DNA of 8,827 nt from Methanobacteriaceae archaeon UBA349. GTDB taxonomy: Archaea; Methanobacteriota; Methanobacteria; Methanobacteriales; Methanobacteriaceae. A program made the position numbers and the translations under genes. Below the pieces are notes generated by a model. That model worked only from the letters and a program-made list of their open reading frames with translations, did not search any database and was not told the DNA's origin. The stretch spans positions 1 through 8,827 of the forward strand of contig DAWK01000031.1 in NCBI GenBank assembly GCA_002509745.1. The letters run 5' to 3'. Shown here piece after piece: positions 1-5,780 of this stretch. How positions within the stretch are numbered: the first letter of the stretch is position 1; every line of letters begins with the position of its first letter.

Positions 1-17
1 CAAACATCTACTCAACC

Positions 18-42
18 AAAAAAAATTATGAGTCAGCCTCAT
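18..42 (-). terminator. second possible hairpin/T-tract terminator beyond thrS
   Basis: On the minus strand a short stem (5 bp, + coordinates 38-42 pairing with 28-32, 5-nt loop) is followed by an 8-nt T run (A run at 18-25 on the plus strand). It lies about 65 bp beyond the thrS stop and could be a back-up terminator for thrS or belong to a gene left of the window. The stem is short, so the T run is the better part of the evidence. Confidence 0.35.
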
Positions 43-50
43 TATAAAAT

Positions 51-99
51 AAAAAAAATTGAATAAAGGATGTAAATCAGATAAAGTGAATCTGATTTA
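51..99 (-). terminator. thrS terminator (10-bp hairpin, then T-rich tract)
   Basis: A perfect 10-bp inverted repeat (73-82 with 90-99, 7-nt loop) begins 8 bp past the thrS stop codon. In the direction of thrS transcription it is followed, after a short spacer, by a run of eight T (plus-strand A run at 51-58). Archaeal RNA polymerase terminates mainly on U-rich tracts, and the hairpin next to the stop codon fits a 3' end for the thrS message. Confidence 0.6.
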
Positions 100-106
100 A
101 AATTAT

Positions 107-1936
107 TTAGAAATTTATTCTCTCAGACAACATTAAAGGCAGGGGCAGAGCCCTAAATGGCATTTCATTAGTTTCTTCTTTAACTAATTTTACCAGATCT
201 TCTCTAGTCATAGCCTGTTTTTCCTGGGTTTCACGAATGTTAATGGTTAATTCTTCACTTTCCAGTTCATTATCACCAATAACAGTCACATAAGGCACCC
301 AATCAGTGGCAGCATTTCTGATTTTCTTACCTACCCTTTCAGGTCGGTCATCCACATCTACCCGAACATTTTGATCCTTTAATTCTCGAGCTAGTTCTAG
401 AGCATAATCCATATGTCGCTCTGCAATAGGCAGTATTCTCACCTGAGTAGGGGAAAGCCAAACGGGTAACATTGGAGGCTTTTCATCCATTTCAACGGCT
501 GTTTTTTCCAGTAAACTGCAAATTACACGTTCTATACTTCCAGTAGGACTACAATGAAGGATTATTGGGTAATCTTCTTGCTCATTCTCTTCTAAGAAGG
601 TTATATCAAATCTTTCTCCACTTTCAACATCAATCTGTACAGTTGGATTCTCTATAGGCCTTCCCAGATAATCAATAGCAGCAAAGTCCATTTTAGAAAT
701 CCAGTAGTTTTTTCTCTCTGGTAAAATTTCTAGAAGCACTGGTTTTCCAATTTTTTGAGCAGAAGCATGCATCCAATCTTTGTGCTCATCATAAAAGTCC
801 TGAGTGGCCCGGAATATAACTTCGTAATTAACATTGAAGTCTTCCCCAGTTTGCATACAGATACCTATCTGTCGGTCGAATTCCACCAGTGATTGGCCTA
901 AATCCCGGCACACCGTATGTAAATCCGGCATAGTGAATCCACGCAGCCTTTTGAGTCCCACGACTTCCCCTTTTTTCTCCATGCGGAAACTGTAAGTAGA
1001 AAGTTCATAAATTCGGGCAGGTAAGTTCTTCCAGGTCAGGAAAGAATCAGATAATACTCTAAAAGCACCGAAACAGCAGGCGTATCTGAGCATAAGTTCT
1101 TTTTTCTTATGGCCCAGTCGGTACTGCCTTTCTCCAAATTTCTCGGCATGTACTCGAATAGCATCATCAGCCAGATCATACATGATTGGAGTTTCCACGG
1201 GCATGGCTCCCTCTTTGGTTACAAGCAAATAAACATAATCTGCCAGCAGATCTCTTATTAATCGGCCTTTAGGATACCATCTAAGGTGTCCTACATCAGC
1301 AGAAGGTTCGTAATCTGCTAAACCCTTTTCTTTCATTAATTTAACGTGAGGTGGTTCTTCACCAGATGATTCTGATTTTCCTAGTTCGTATTTGGTCAGT
1401 TGCTCCAGGTCCTTGTTGTGGAAGTCGAATTCTTCCGGAGCAATAAGATGGCCTTTATCCAGGATATACCATTTGGATTCTTCTCCTTTTTCCTTCTCTT
1501 TTTCCTCGGTTTTTTGAGAAGTTATGGTACGGGAAAGTTCAGATAATGGGTGTCCTTTGCAGGATACTTCAAAGGATTTGTACCATCCAAAGGGAACTCT
1601 GGCCACTTTTATATCCAGTTCTGCCAGTTCAGATTCTATTTCAATCAAAATCTTTTTAGCTGCATCAGGAGAACTTAATGAAGAACTTAGGTGAGCATAG
1701 GGGTAAACTACCACATTTTCAGCCCCTACTTTAGAGAAAACATCCGCTATTTCTTTTACAGCGTTTTCTACTACACCATTAATATCTGATTCATCTTCTT
1801 TTTCTACAGCAGTGAAAGCTACCAGAGAATTTTCAAATGATCCTTTTTTCTTTTCATCGTCTATTTTTTCAGCTATTTTCGTTTTAGACTTGGTTTGATA
1901 CTTTAAATAATCAGAATGAATTAAAAGTACGCGCAT
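107..1936 (-). CDS. thrS: threonyl-tRNA synthetase, archaeal type
   Basis: Charges tRNA-Thr with threonine in the cytosol; 609 residues, full length for the archaeal form. Residues 1-140 match the archaea-specific N-terminal editing domain, related to D-aminoacyl-tRNA deacylase, which removes mis-attached serine. Its probable active-site residues are His82, Tyr119, Lys120 and Glu133, by analogy with the Pyrococcus domain. A charged linker (about 141-155) leads into the class II catalytic core. Motif 2 lies around [18 protein letters not shown] (317-334). Candidate zinc ligands are Cys287 (or Cys286), His340 and His461, and motif 3 is around GSIERV (466-471). The anticodon-binding domain spans about 490-590. 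The start is set by AGGAG plus GGTGA immediately upstream, and no earlier in-frame start has comparable support. A terminator hairpin follows the stop. The gene is codirectional with the TrmB regulator but 237 bp away, so it is probably transcribed separately. Confidence 0.97.
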   Translation of the reverse strand: MRVLLIHSDYLKYQTKSKTKIAEKIDDEKKKGSFENSLVAFTAVEKEDESDINGVVENAVKEIADVFSKVGAENVVVYPYAHLSSSLSSPDAAKKILIEIESELAELDIKVARVPFGWYKSFEVSCKGHPLSELSRTITSQKTEEKEKEKGEESKWYILDKGHLIAPEEFDFHNKDLEQLTKYELGKSESSGEEPPHVKLMKEKGLADYEPSADVGHLRWYPKGRLIRDLLADYVYLLVTKEGAMPVETPIMYDLADDAIRVHAEKFGERQYRLGHKKKELMLRYACCFGAFRVLSDSFLTWKNLPARIYELSTYSFRMEKKGEVVGLKRLRGFTMPDLHTVCRDLGQSLVEFDRQIGICMQTGEDFNVNYEVIFRATQDFYDEHKDWMHASAQKIGKPVLLEILPERKNYWISKMDFAAIDYLGRPIENPTVQIDVESGERFDITFLEENEQEDYPIILHCSPTGSIERVICSLLEKTAVEMDEKPPMLPVWLSPTQVRILPIAERHMDYALELARELKDQNVRVDVDDRPERVGKKIRNAATDWVPYVTVIGDNELESEELTINIRETQEKQAMTREDLVKLVKEETNEMPFRALPLPLMLSERINF

Positions 1937-1940
1937 TTAA

Positions 1941-1963
1941 TCACCTTCTCCTATGAAAAGGAG
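1941..1963 (-). promoter_or_regulatory. thrS double Shine-Dalgarno with a small hairpin over the distal half
   Basis: Read on the minus strand, the thrS leader holds AGGAG (1952-1948) and then GGTGA (1945-1941), ending 4 nt before the ATG; together they resemble a split version of the full AGGAGGTGAT site. Just upstream CTCCT (1963-1959) can pair perfectly with the AGGAG across a 6-nt loop, leaving GGTGA free. The complementarity is visible; any effect on translation is inference. Confidence 0.45.
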
Positions 1964-1981
1964 TATAATTTCTTCTAGAAT

Positions 1982-1990
1982 TAATATAAA
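1982..1990 (-). promoter_or_regulatory. candidate TATA box for thrS
   Basis: The minus strand reads TTTATATTA here, close to the archaeal TATA consensus. It would place the transcription start about 25 nt downstream, near 1959, giving a leader of about 20 nt that contains the Shine-Dalgarno. The surrounding 1937-2173 gap is extremely AT-rich with several other TATA-like runs, so the exact box is uncertain. Apart from a four-unit ATTA run at 2121-2137, I see no gene or structured element in this gap. Confidence 0.3.
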
Positions 1991-2150
1991 AATATTATAT
2001 AATTATCTATAAATAAAATCTGCAATATTATTATATAAGATTATCCTCAAGAAACGATTTTCCATTATTCATTATATTATTTTTATAATTCTATTAATAG
2101 TGAAATATTTGTTTATTTTTATTAATTAATTAATTAAGAGATGTGGCCTG

Positions 2151-2181
2151 AAGATTAAAAGATATACATCAAATTAATCTT
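2151..2181 (-). repeat. inverted repeat spanning the stop codon of the TrmB-family gene
   Basis: AAGATTAA (2151-2158) and TTAATCTT (2174-2181) form an 8-bp dyad with a 15-nt loop, one arm covering the regulator's stop codon. No T tract follows at once in the direction of transcription, so it is a weak terminator candidate. It could equally be chance pairing in AT-rich DNA. Confidence 0.25.
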
Positions 2182-2992
2182 TAACACTATTTTTTTTAGA
2201 TTTTTCGGGTCTTTTAGGCATATCCCCTTCCCACATATTCTCAAATACATTGGCATAGTTTTGAGCGATTTCCGGATACTGATTCCAGACACCGATGGCA
2301 CTTTGGGCCACGGCCTTCTTCTCTTCTCCTGAAAATTTGGAAAATATGAGCATCATTTCTTTACCGTCCCTCACAATCATTTTAACAAAGGGTATCTGGT
2401 AAATTCTAACTTCAGCCTTTATTCCCTTCAATTCCTTGGATAGATGGATTTTTTTATCATCAATAACAGTAAAGGGGGCGGCCATTATTTTAGTTTTTAC
2501 TCCCCTGCGTGCGGCCTGATTAATTTTTTCTTTAAGATTCTCTGCCTCTTCTTTGAACATGAACCCGGCCCGTATATTAATGCTTTCCTTGGCCCGAGTT
2601 ATAATTTCCATTTCTTTGCGAATAATTTTTTCAGGACCGTGAATAAGCCATATGGGTGCTGGTAATTTGGAAATTTGGCTTTCATATGTACTGGTGAGAT
2701 CCAATTCAGCTTCTTCCAGATCCTCCAGTAATTTCTGCTTATTCCTATAAAAAACTTCAGCGGGGGAAACCACTGTATATTTTAATGGTCTGCCTCTTTC
2801 AATTTCCACAAATCCTTTACGGGCCATATTCTTCAGTATGTCATATACCCGAGATCTAGGGACTTTGGAGGCCATACTAATTTCAGTGGCTGTGCCTGAT
2901 ATCATGGAGGTCAAAGCCAGATAAGTAGTGGCCTCATAATCAGTTAATCCCATTGTTTTCAATGAATTCCATGTTTTTTGGTCGATAGGCAT
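2174..2992 (-). CDS. TrmB-family transcriptional regulator
   Basis: A predicted DNA-binding regulator of 272 residues. The N-terminus (about 8-75) is a TrmB-type winged helix: LGLTDYE-like opening (GLTDYEATTYLAL, 15-27), recognition helix around VPRSRVYDILKNMARKGFV (44-62), wing about 64-75. A charged helix (about 80-105) suits the dimerising coiled coil of this family. Residues about 112-255 resemble the phospholipase-D-like effector domain of TrmB proteins. The HKD-like stretch FVKMIVRDG (202-210) has Phe where the catalytic His would be, so an enzyme role is unlikely. The tail is lysine-rich. The protein contains no cysteine, so direct thiol or Fe-S sensing is excluded. AGGAG, 8 nt before the ATG, fixes the start. 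It is divergent from the rubredoxin-hcp genes and is the natural candidate to control them and itself; that role and its ligand are inferred, not shown. Confidence 0.88.
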   Translation of the reverse strand: MPIDQKTWNSLKTMGLTDYEATTYLALTSMISGTATEISMASKVPRSRVYDILKNMARKGFVEIERGRPLKYTVVSPAEVFYRNKQKLLEDLEEAELDLTSTYESQISKLPAPIWLIHGPEKIIRKEMEIITRAKESINIRAGFMFKEEAENLKEKINQAARRGVKTKIMAAPFTVIDDKKIHLSKELKGIKAEVRIYQIPFVKMIVRDGKEMMLIFSKFSGEEKKAVAQSAIGVWNQYPEIAQNYANVFENMWEGDMPKRPEKSKKNSVKD

Positions 2993-3018
2993 CCTTATTA
3001 GCTCCTAATTAAAGCTGA

Positions 3019-3046
3019 ATTAATTTAAAATTAATCCCATATATCC
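3019..3046 (-). promoter_or_regulatory. promoter of the TrmB-family gene with an overlapping palindrome
   Basis: The minus strand carries GGATATATGGG (3046-3036), a plausible TATA box that would start transcription near 3018 and give a leader of about 25 nt containing the AGGAG site. Between box and start lies a perfect palindrome (8-bp arms 3019-3026 and 3028-3035, one central base), well placed for a repressor operator. It is all A/T, and in DNA of this composition such palindromes also arise by chance. Confidence 0.35.
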
Positions 3047-3065
3047 GATTATGATAGTAATTATG

Positions 3066-3090
3066 TTATTTTCAAATTAAATGAAAATAA
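3066..3090. repeat. 9-bp inverted repeat in the divergent control region
   Basis: TTATTTTCA (3066-3074) and TGAAAATAA (3082-3090) are exact reverse complements separated by 7 bp. The dyad lies upstream of the proposed regulator promoter and between the two divergent genes. A second dyad at 3181-3202 shares TGAAA/TTTCA half-sites in the opposite arrangement. The symmetry is seen directly; operator function is inference. Confidence 0.35.
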
Positions 3091-3180
3091 AATATTTTAT
3101 AATTTATTATAATGATAATTTTCTCTTATGATTAAAATTATACGATTCAATTAATATTTTTAGGAAATTTTATTGAAAAT

Positions 3181-3202
3181 AATGAAATAAATTTGTTTCA
3201 TT
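3181..3202. repeat. 7-bp inverted repeat upstream of the rubredoxin promoter
   Basis: AATGAAA (3181-3187) and TTTCATT (3196-3202) pair perfectly across 8 bp. The dyad ends about 25 bp before the proposed rubredoxin TATA box, a position compatible with an activator or repressor site. The half-site TGAAA is also in the dyad at 3066-3090. Chance occurrence in AT-rich DNA remains possible. Confidence 0.3.
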
Positions 3203-3220
3203 TTATACTCCCTTAGTGAC

Positions 3221-3237
3221 AAAAACTATTTATACTT
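3221..3237 (+). promoter_or_regulatory. candidate BRE/TATA promoter of the rubredoxin-hcp unit
   Basis: A purine-rich AAAAAC (possible BRE) directly precedes ATTTATACT (3228-3236), a good archaeal TATA-box match. The expected start about 25 nt downstream falls near 3257, giving a leader of about 25 nt with GGAGAT at 3270-3275, 6 nt before the rubredoxin ATG. A similar TTTTATACT at 3201-3209 is an alternative box. Confidence 0.5.
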
Positions 3238-3281
3238 TACTGATAGGTTTTAATATAGGGAAAAAATCTGGAGATTAAAAA

Positions 3282-3437
3282 ATGAATTACAGATGTATAA
3301 TTTGCGCATATATATACGATCCCAAAAATGGAGACCCTGAAAATGGTATAGAGCCTGGAACCTCTTTTGAAGACCTTCCTGATGACTGGGTCTGCCCTCT
3401 GTGTTTTGTGGGGAAAGAACAGTTCGAGGCCATATAA
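3282..3437 (+). CDS. rubredoxin with both iron-knuckle glycines replaced
   Basis: A 51-residue mononuclear-iron electron carrier, full length for the family (usually about 50-54). Two CxxC pairs, Cys5/Cys8 and Cys38/Cys41, would ligate one iron. Classic rubredoxin sequence surrounds them: Tyr10-Ile-Tyr-Asp-Pro, the [11 protein letters not shown] loop (17-27), DLPDDW (31-36) and GKEQFE (44-49). Unusually, the residue after each CxxC is not the near-invariant glycine: it is Ala9 (CIICAY) and Phe42 (CPLCFV). GGAGAT, 6 nt before the ATG, supports the start. Hcp follows after 57 bp on the same strand with no obvious promoter between, so the two are probably cotranscribed. Rubredoxin is then a plausible electron donor to Hcp or another stress enzyme; the partner is inferred from gene order. 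Confidence 0.93.
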   Translation: MNYRCIICAYIYDPKNGDPENGIEPGTSFEDLPDDWVCPLCFVGKEQFEAI

Positions 3438-3449
3438 TCCAACTACCAT

Positions 3450-3477
3450 GTCAAAATTAAGACGTCAAAATTAAGAC
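3450..3477 (+). repeat. exact 14-bp tandem repeat upstream of hcp
   Basis: GTCAAAATTAAGAC occurs twice head to tail (3450-3463, 3464-3477), ending 17 bp before the first hcp start codon. Each unit is itself an imperfect palindrome (GTC..AATT..GAC). An exact 14-bp duplication is unlikely by chance even in AT-rich DNA. It could be a double regulator site, a processing signal between the rubredoxin and hcp cistrons, or a recent slippage event. Confidence 0.85.
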
Positions 3478-3483
3478 ATTATA

Positions 3484-3566
3484 GAGGAGATAAAATGGGA
3501 TTTATAGATTCAATTCGTGGAATTAATAAAAATCAAAATCTTACCGTCGAAGGAGGAGATAAAGTG
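3484..3566 (+). promoter_or_regulatory. two in-frame hcp starts behind identical ribosome-binding segments
   Basis: The 11-nt segment GAGGAGATAAA occurs at 3484-3494, just before ATG 3495, and again at 3553-3563, just before an in-frame GTG at 3564. Both give the same Shine-Dalgarno spacing. The second start would begin the protein 10 residues before the first cluster cysteine, as is usual for this family. The first adds a 23-residue N-terminal extension. Confidence 0.6.
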
Positions 3567-4877
3567 GAGAAAAAAGATTCATTAGATATGTTTTGTTACC
3601 AGTGCTCCCAAACTGCAAAGGGAACTGGGTGTACTATTAGGGGAGTATGTGGAAAAGAACCAACCGTGGCCAGATTACAGGACAACCTACTGTTTGCCAT
3701 TAAAGGAATAAGTGCTTACCTTTATCATGCTCGGGAATTAGGTTACACAGATGATGAAGTTGATGCATTTCTAGAAAGAGGATTTTACTCTACCTTGACC
3801 AATGTAAACTTTGATGCAGGTAAATTTGTAGAACTAGCTTTAGAAGCAGGTAATATGAATATTAAAACCATGCAACTTCTAAAAAAGGCCCATATAGACA
3901 ATTATGGTGAACCTGTGCCTACGGAAGTACCTGTTGGTGCAGTGAAAGGCCCTGGAATTGTAGCCACCGGACACAGCTTAAAAGCTTTAGAAGAACTCTT
4001 AAAACAAACCGAAGGGAAAGGAATCAATGTTTACACTCACTCAGAATTGCTCCCTGCTCATGGATACCCTGGTCTTAAAAAATACAAGCATTTGGTGGGA
4101 CAATTAGGAGGCCCATGGTTTGATCAAAGAGATACCTTCTCCAAATACCCAGTAGCCATTGTAGGAACTTCTAACTGTGTTCTAATTCCAAAAGACGAAT
4201 ACAAAGAAAGAATGTACACTGTGGGTGTAGCCGAACTTCCAGGAGTACAACACATTGAAGATTACGACTTCACTCCCGCAATTGAAAAGGCCTTAGAATT
4301 AGGTGATCTAGAAGAAGAAGTAAAAGAAACCACTTTAACCACTGGATTCGGAGCTTCAACTATCCTCTCACTAGCTCCTAAAATTAAAGAACTTGTAGAA
4401 GCTGGAAAAATCAAACAATTCATATTAGTAGGTGGATGTGACTCTCCATTAATCCAGGCCAAGTACTATACTGAATTTGTGAAAAATTTACCAGACACTA
4501 CAGTGGTTTTAACCTTAGCTTGTGGTAAATACCGATTCAATGCTATGGATCTAGGAGATATTGAAGGCGTACCAAGACTAATAGACATAGGGCAATGTAA
4601 TGATGCTATTGTTGCCGTGGATGTTGCTGTAGCTTTAACCGAATTATTCGGCGTAGGACTGAATGAACTACCATTAACCATTGTCCTAAGCTGGATGGAA
4701 CAAAAAGCAGCCGCTATCCTCTGGAGTTTACTGGCCCTAGATCTTAAAGGAATGTACATTGGACCAATTTTACCAGGCTGGGCCAATGATGATATCCTGA
4801 ATGTCTTAGTAGAAAACTATGACCTTAAACCAATCGGTGATGCAGAAGAAGATATTAAAAAAATTATGGGACTTTAA
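3495..4877 (+). CDS. hcp: hybrid-cluster protein / hydroxylamine reductase, class III
   Basis: A cytosolic Fe-S enzyme reducing NO or hydroxylamine-type nitrogen species. At 460 residues it is far shorter than the 540-550 of class I/II proteins, matching class III, which lacks the extra N-terminal helical domain. The N-terminal cluster motif is C-x2-C-x8-C-x5-C (Cys34, 37, 46, 52). All seven hybrid-cluster ligands of the Desulfovibrio enzyme have counterparts: His160, Glu184, Cys228, Cys315 (the persulfide position), Cys343, Cys368 and Glu402, with Lys404 in the WMEQK motif. It should therefore be active. The start is ambiguous: ATG 3495 and GTG 3564 both have strong ribosome-binding sites. 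The 23 extra residues ([10 protein letters not shown]...) precede the family's usual start and are hydrophobic/charged alternating at the front. The gene follows the rubredoxin by 57 bp and ends at a strong terminator hairpin. Confidence 0.95.
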   Translation: MGFIDSIRGINKNQNLTVEGGDKVEKKDSLDMFCYQCSQTAKGTGCTIRGVCGKEPTVARLQDNLLFAIKGISAYLYHARELGYTDDEVDAFLERGFYSTLTNVNFDAGKFVELALEAGNMNIKTMQLLKKAHIDNYGEPVPTEVPVGAVKGPGIVATGHSLKALEELLKQTEGKGINVYTHSELLPAHGYPGLKKYKHLVGQLGGPWFDQRDTFSKYPVAIVGTSNCVLIPKDEYKERMYTVGVAELPGVQHIEDYDFTPAIEKALELGDLEEEVKETTLTTGFGASTILSLAPKIKELVEAGKIKQFILVGGCDSPLIQAKYYTEFVKNLPDTTVVLTLACGKYRFNAMDLGDIEGVPRLIDIGQCNDAIVAVDVAVALTELFGVGLNELPLTIVLSWMEQKAAAILWSLLALDLKGMYIGPILPGWANDDILNVLVENYDLKPIGDAEEDIKKIMGL

Positions 4878-4890
4878 TTAATTCCCAATT

Positions 4891-4929
4891 ATAAGGTCCT
4901 CCCCATGTATTTTAGGGCCTTATTTTTTT
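4891..4929 (+). terminator. hairpin terminator or attenuator after hcp
   Basis: A 10-bp stem (4891-4900 with 4914-4923, one T-G wobble, 13-nt loop) is followed directly by seven T (4923-4929) and, after one A, five more. It starts 13 bp after the hcp stop and ends only 8 bp before the GGAG of the next gene. It would end most hcp transcripts, leaving the cupins to read-through or an unseen promoter. Confidence 0.75.
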
Positions 4930-4948
4930 ATTTTTAAGGAGACCGTAA

Positions 4949-5287
4949 ATGAAAATTACTAAGGTTAATGAAGTAAATATCTCTAAAACTCCACATAAAG
5001 TAGATGTGCGTAAATTATATGATACTGAAAATGCAGTAGCAGTTCATATAACTTTAAAACCTGGTGAATCTCTTAAAAGACATATAACACCAGTTGATGT
5101 GTTTTTTTATGTTTTAGGAGGCACAGGTGTCGTGGAAATTGGGGAAGAAAAAGAAGAAGTAGAAAAAGATTCTTTAATTGAAAGCCCCGCCAATATAGTG
5201 CATTGCTGGTATAATGAGAGCCATCAGGATCTTCATTTCCTGGTTATAAAAGTTCCTCGGCCTACTAAAGATACCCGAATTATTTAA
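4949..5287 (+). CDS. small single-domain cupin (first of a pair)
   Basis: A 112-residue protein, one cupin barrel of unknown substrate. Motif 1 lies at 39-60 (GESLKRHITPVD, then GGTG) and motif 2 at 80-89 (PANIVHCWYN). Of the four usual metal ligands (His, His, Glu in motif 1; His in motif 2), His45 and His85 remain; the second His is Thr47 and the Glu is Val51. Asp50 might substitute. A Cys (86) follows the motif 2 His. GGAG at 4938-4941, 7 nt before the ATG, supports the start. It lies 71 bp after hcp, just beyond the terminator, and 68 bp before a second cupin to which it aligns without gaps over 51 residues (18 identical by my count). Metal binding, small-molecule sensing and isomerase/dioxygenase chemistry are all possible; no specific function is claimed. 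Confidence 0.88.
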   Translation: MKITKVNEVNISKTPHKVDVRKLYDTENAVAVHITLKPGESLKRHITPVDVFFYVLGGTGVVEIGEEKEEVEKDSLIESPANIVHCWYNESHQDLHFLVIKVPRPTKDTRII

Positions 5288-5355
5288 AATAAAAAAATGT
5301 CTTTATCTATTATAAAAAATATTATGATTTAATGTTATATCTAAATGGTGATTAA

Positions 5356-5682
5356 ATGCAGGAAGACCTAAAATCAATACCACTGGCCATAGATGATTTA
5401 ATAGACTATCAAGAAGGATCGGTAGTGAGTAAAGAAATAGTGAGAAAAGAGACGGGCACCGTGACTATATTTGCCTTTGATAAGGGAGAAGGCCTAAGTG
5501 AACACAGTGCTCCTTTTGATGCTATGGTGCAGATAGTTGATGGAACGGCACTGATAACCATTGGGGGAGAAGAAAATACTGTCAAAAAAGGGGAAATGAT
5601 TATAATGCCCGCCAATGTTCCCCATGCTCTGCATGCTGTAGAGAAGTATAAAATGATTTTAACTATGATAAAATCCCAATAA
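5356..5682 (+). CDS. small single-domain cupin (second of a pair)
   Basis: A 108-residue cupin of unknown substrate. Motif 1 is GEGLSEHSAPFDA (44-56) and motif 2 is GEMIIMPANVPHAL (79-92). His50 and His90 are retained, while the second motif 1 His is Ala52 and the Glu is Ala56. Asp55 matches Asp50 of the preceding cupin, and both proteins share H-x-x-P-x-D and PAN[IV]xH. His93 is an additional nearby histidine. GGTGAT (5348-5353), 2 nt before the ATG, is a Shine-Dalgarno complementary to the archaeal 16S tail. The upstream 68 bp has AT-rich TATA-like runs (around 5307-5320), so an independent promoter is possible, but cotranscription with the first cupin is simpler. It is convergent with the DUF4010 gene. 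Confidence 0.88.
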   Translation: MQEDLKSIPLAIDDLIDYQEGSVVSKEIVRKETGTVTIFAFDKGEGLSEHSAPFDAMVQIVDGTALITIGGEENTVKKGEMIIMPANVPHALHAVEKYKMILTMIKSQ

Positions 5683-5708
5683 TATTTCTTTCTTTAATTC
5701 TAAGCCAG

Positions 5709-5774
5709 AAAAAAATAACTTATAAAAATAATTCTAATTTTAAATCTTAACTAAACTGATTTTAATCTTTTTTT
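5709..5774. terminator. convergent gap with T tracts on both strands
   Basis: The 98-bp gap between the second cupin and the convergent membrane-protein gene has a run of seven T for rightward transcription (5768-5774), preceded by a weak stem (5742-5746 with 5758-5762). A run of seven A at 5709-5715 is T7 for leftward transcription. These suit the U-tract termination of archaea. No gene is visible here. Confidence 0.4.
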
Positions 5775-5780
5775 GTAAAT

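Noticed and set aside
1953..2012. A 19-codon plus-strand frame in the gap upstream of thrS
   Set aside because: No ribosome-binding site, very AT-rich codons and a position opposite the thrS leader; no evidence that it is translated.
2121..2137. Four-fold ATTA run, considered as a repeat array or operator
   Set aside because: A simple low-complexity run in very AT-rich DNA; too short and uniform for CRISPR or an iteron array.
3237..3449. A 70-codon open frame on the minus strand over the rubredoxin gene
   Set aside because: It is antisense to a clear rubredoxin with both CxxC motifs and a Shine-Dalgarno, and its product resembles no family I recognise.
4262..4786. Two open frames on the minus strand within hcp
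   Set aside because: Both are antisense shadows of the conserved C-terminal Hcp region that carries the cluster ligands.
3495..4877. Short Hcp, considered as a truncated gene
   Set aside because: All four N-terminal cluster cysteines and all seven hybrid-cluster ligands are present; the length is that of class III proteins, which naturally lack part of the N-terminal region.
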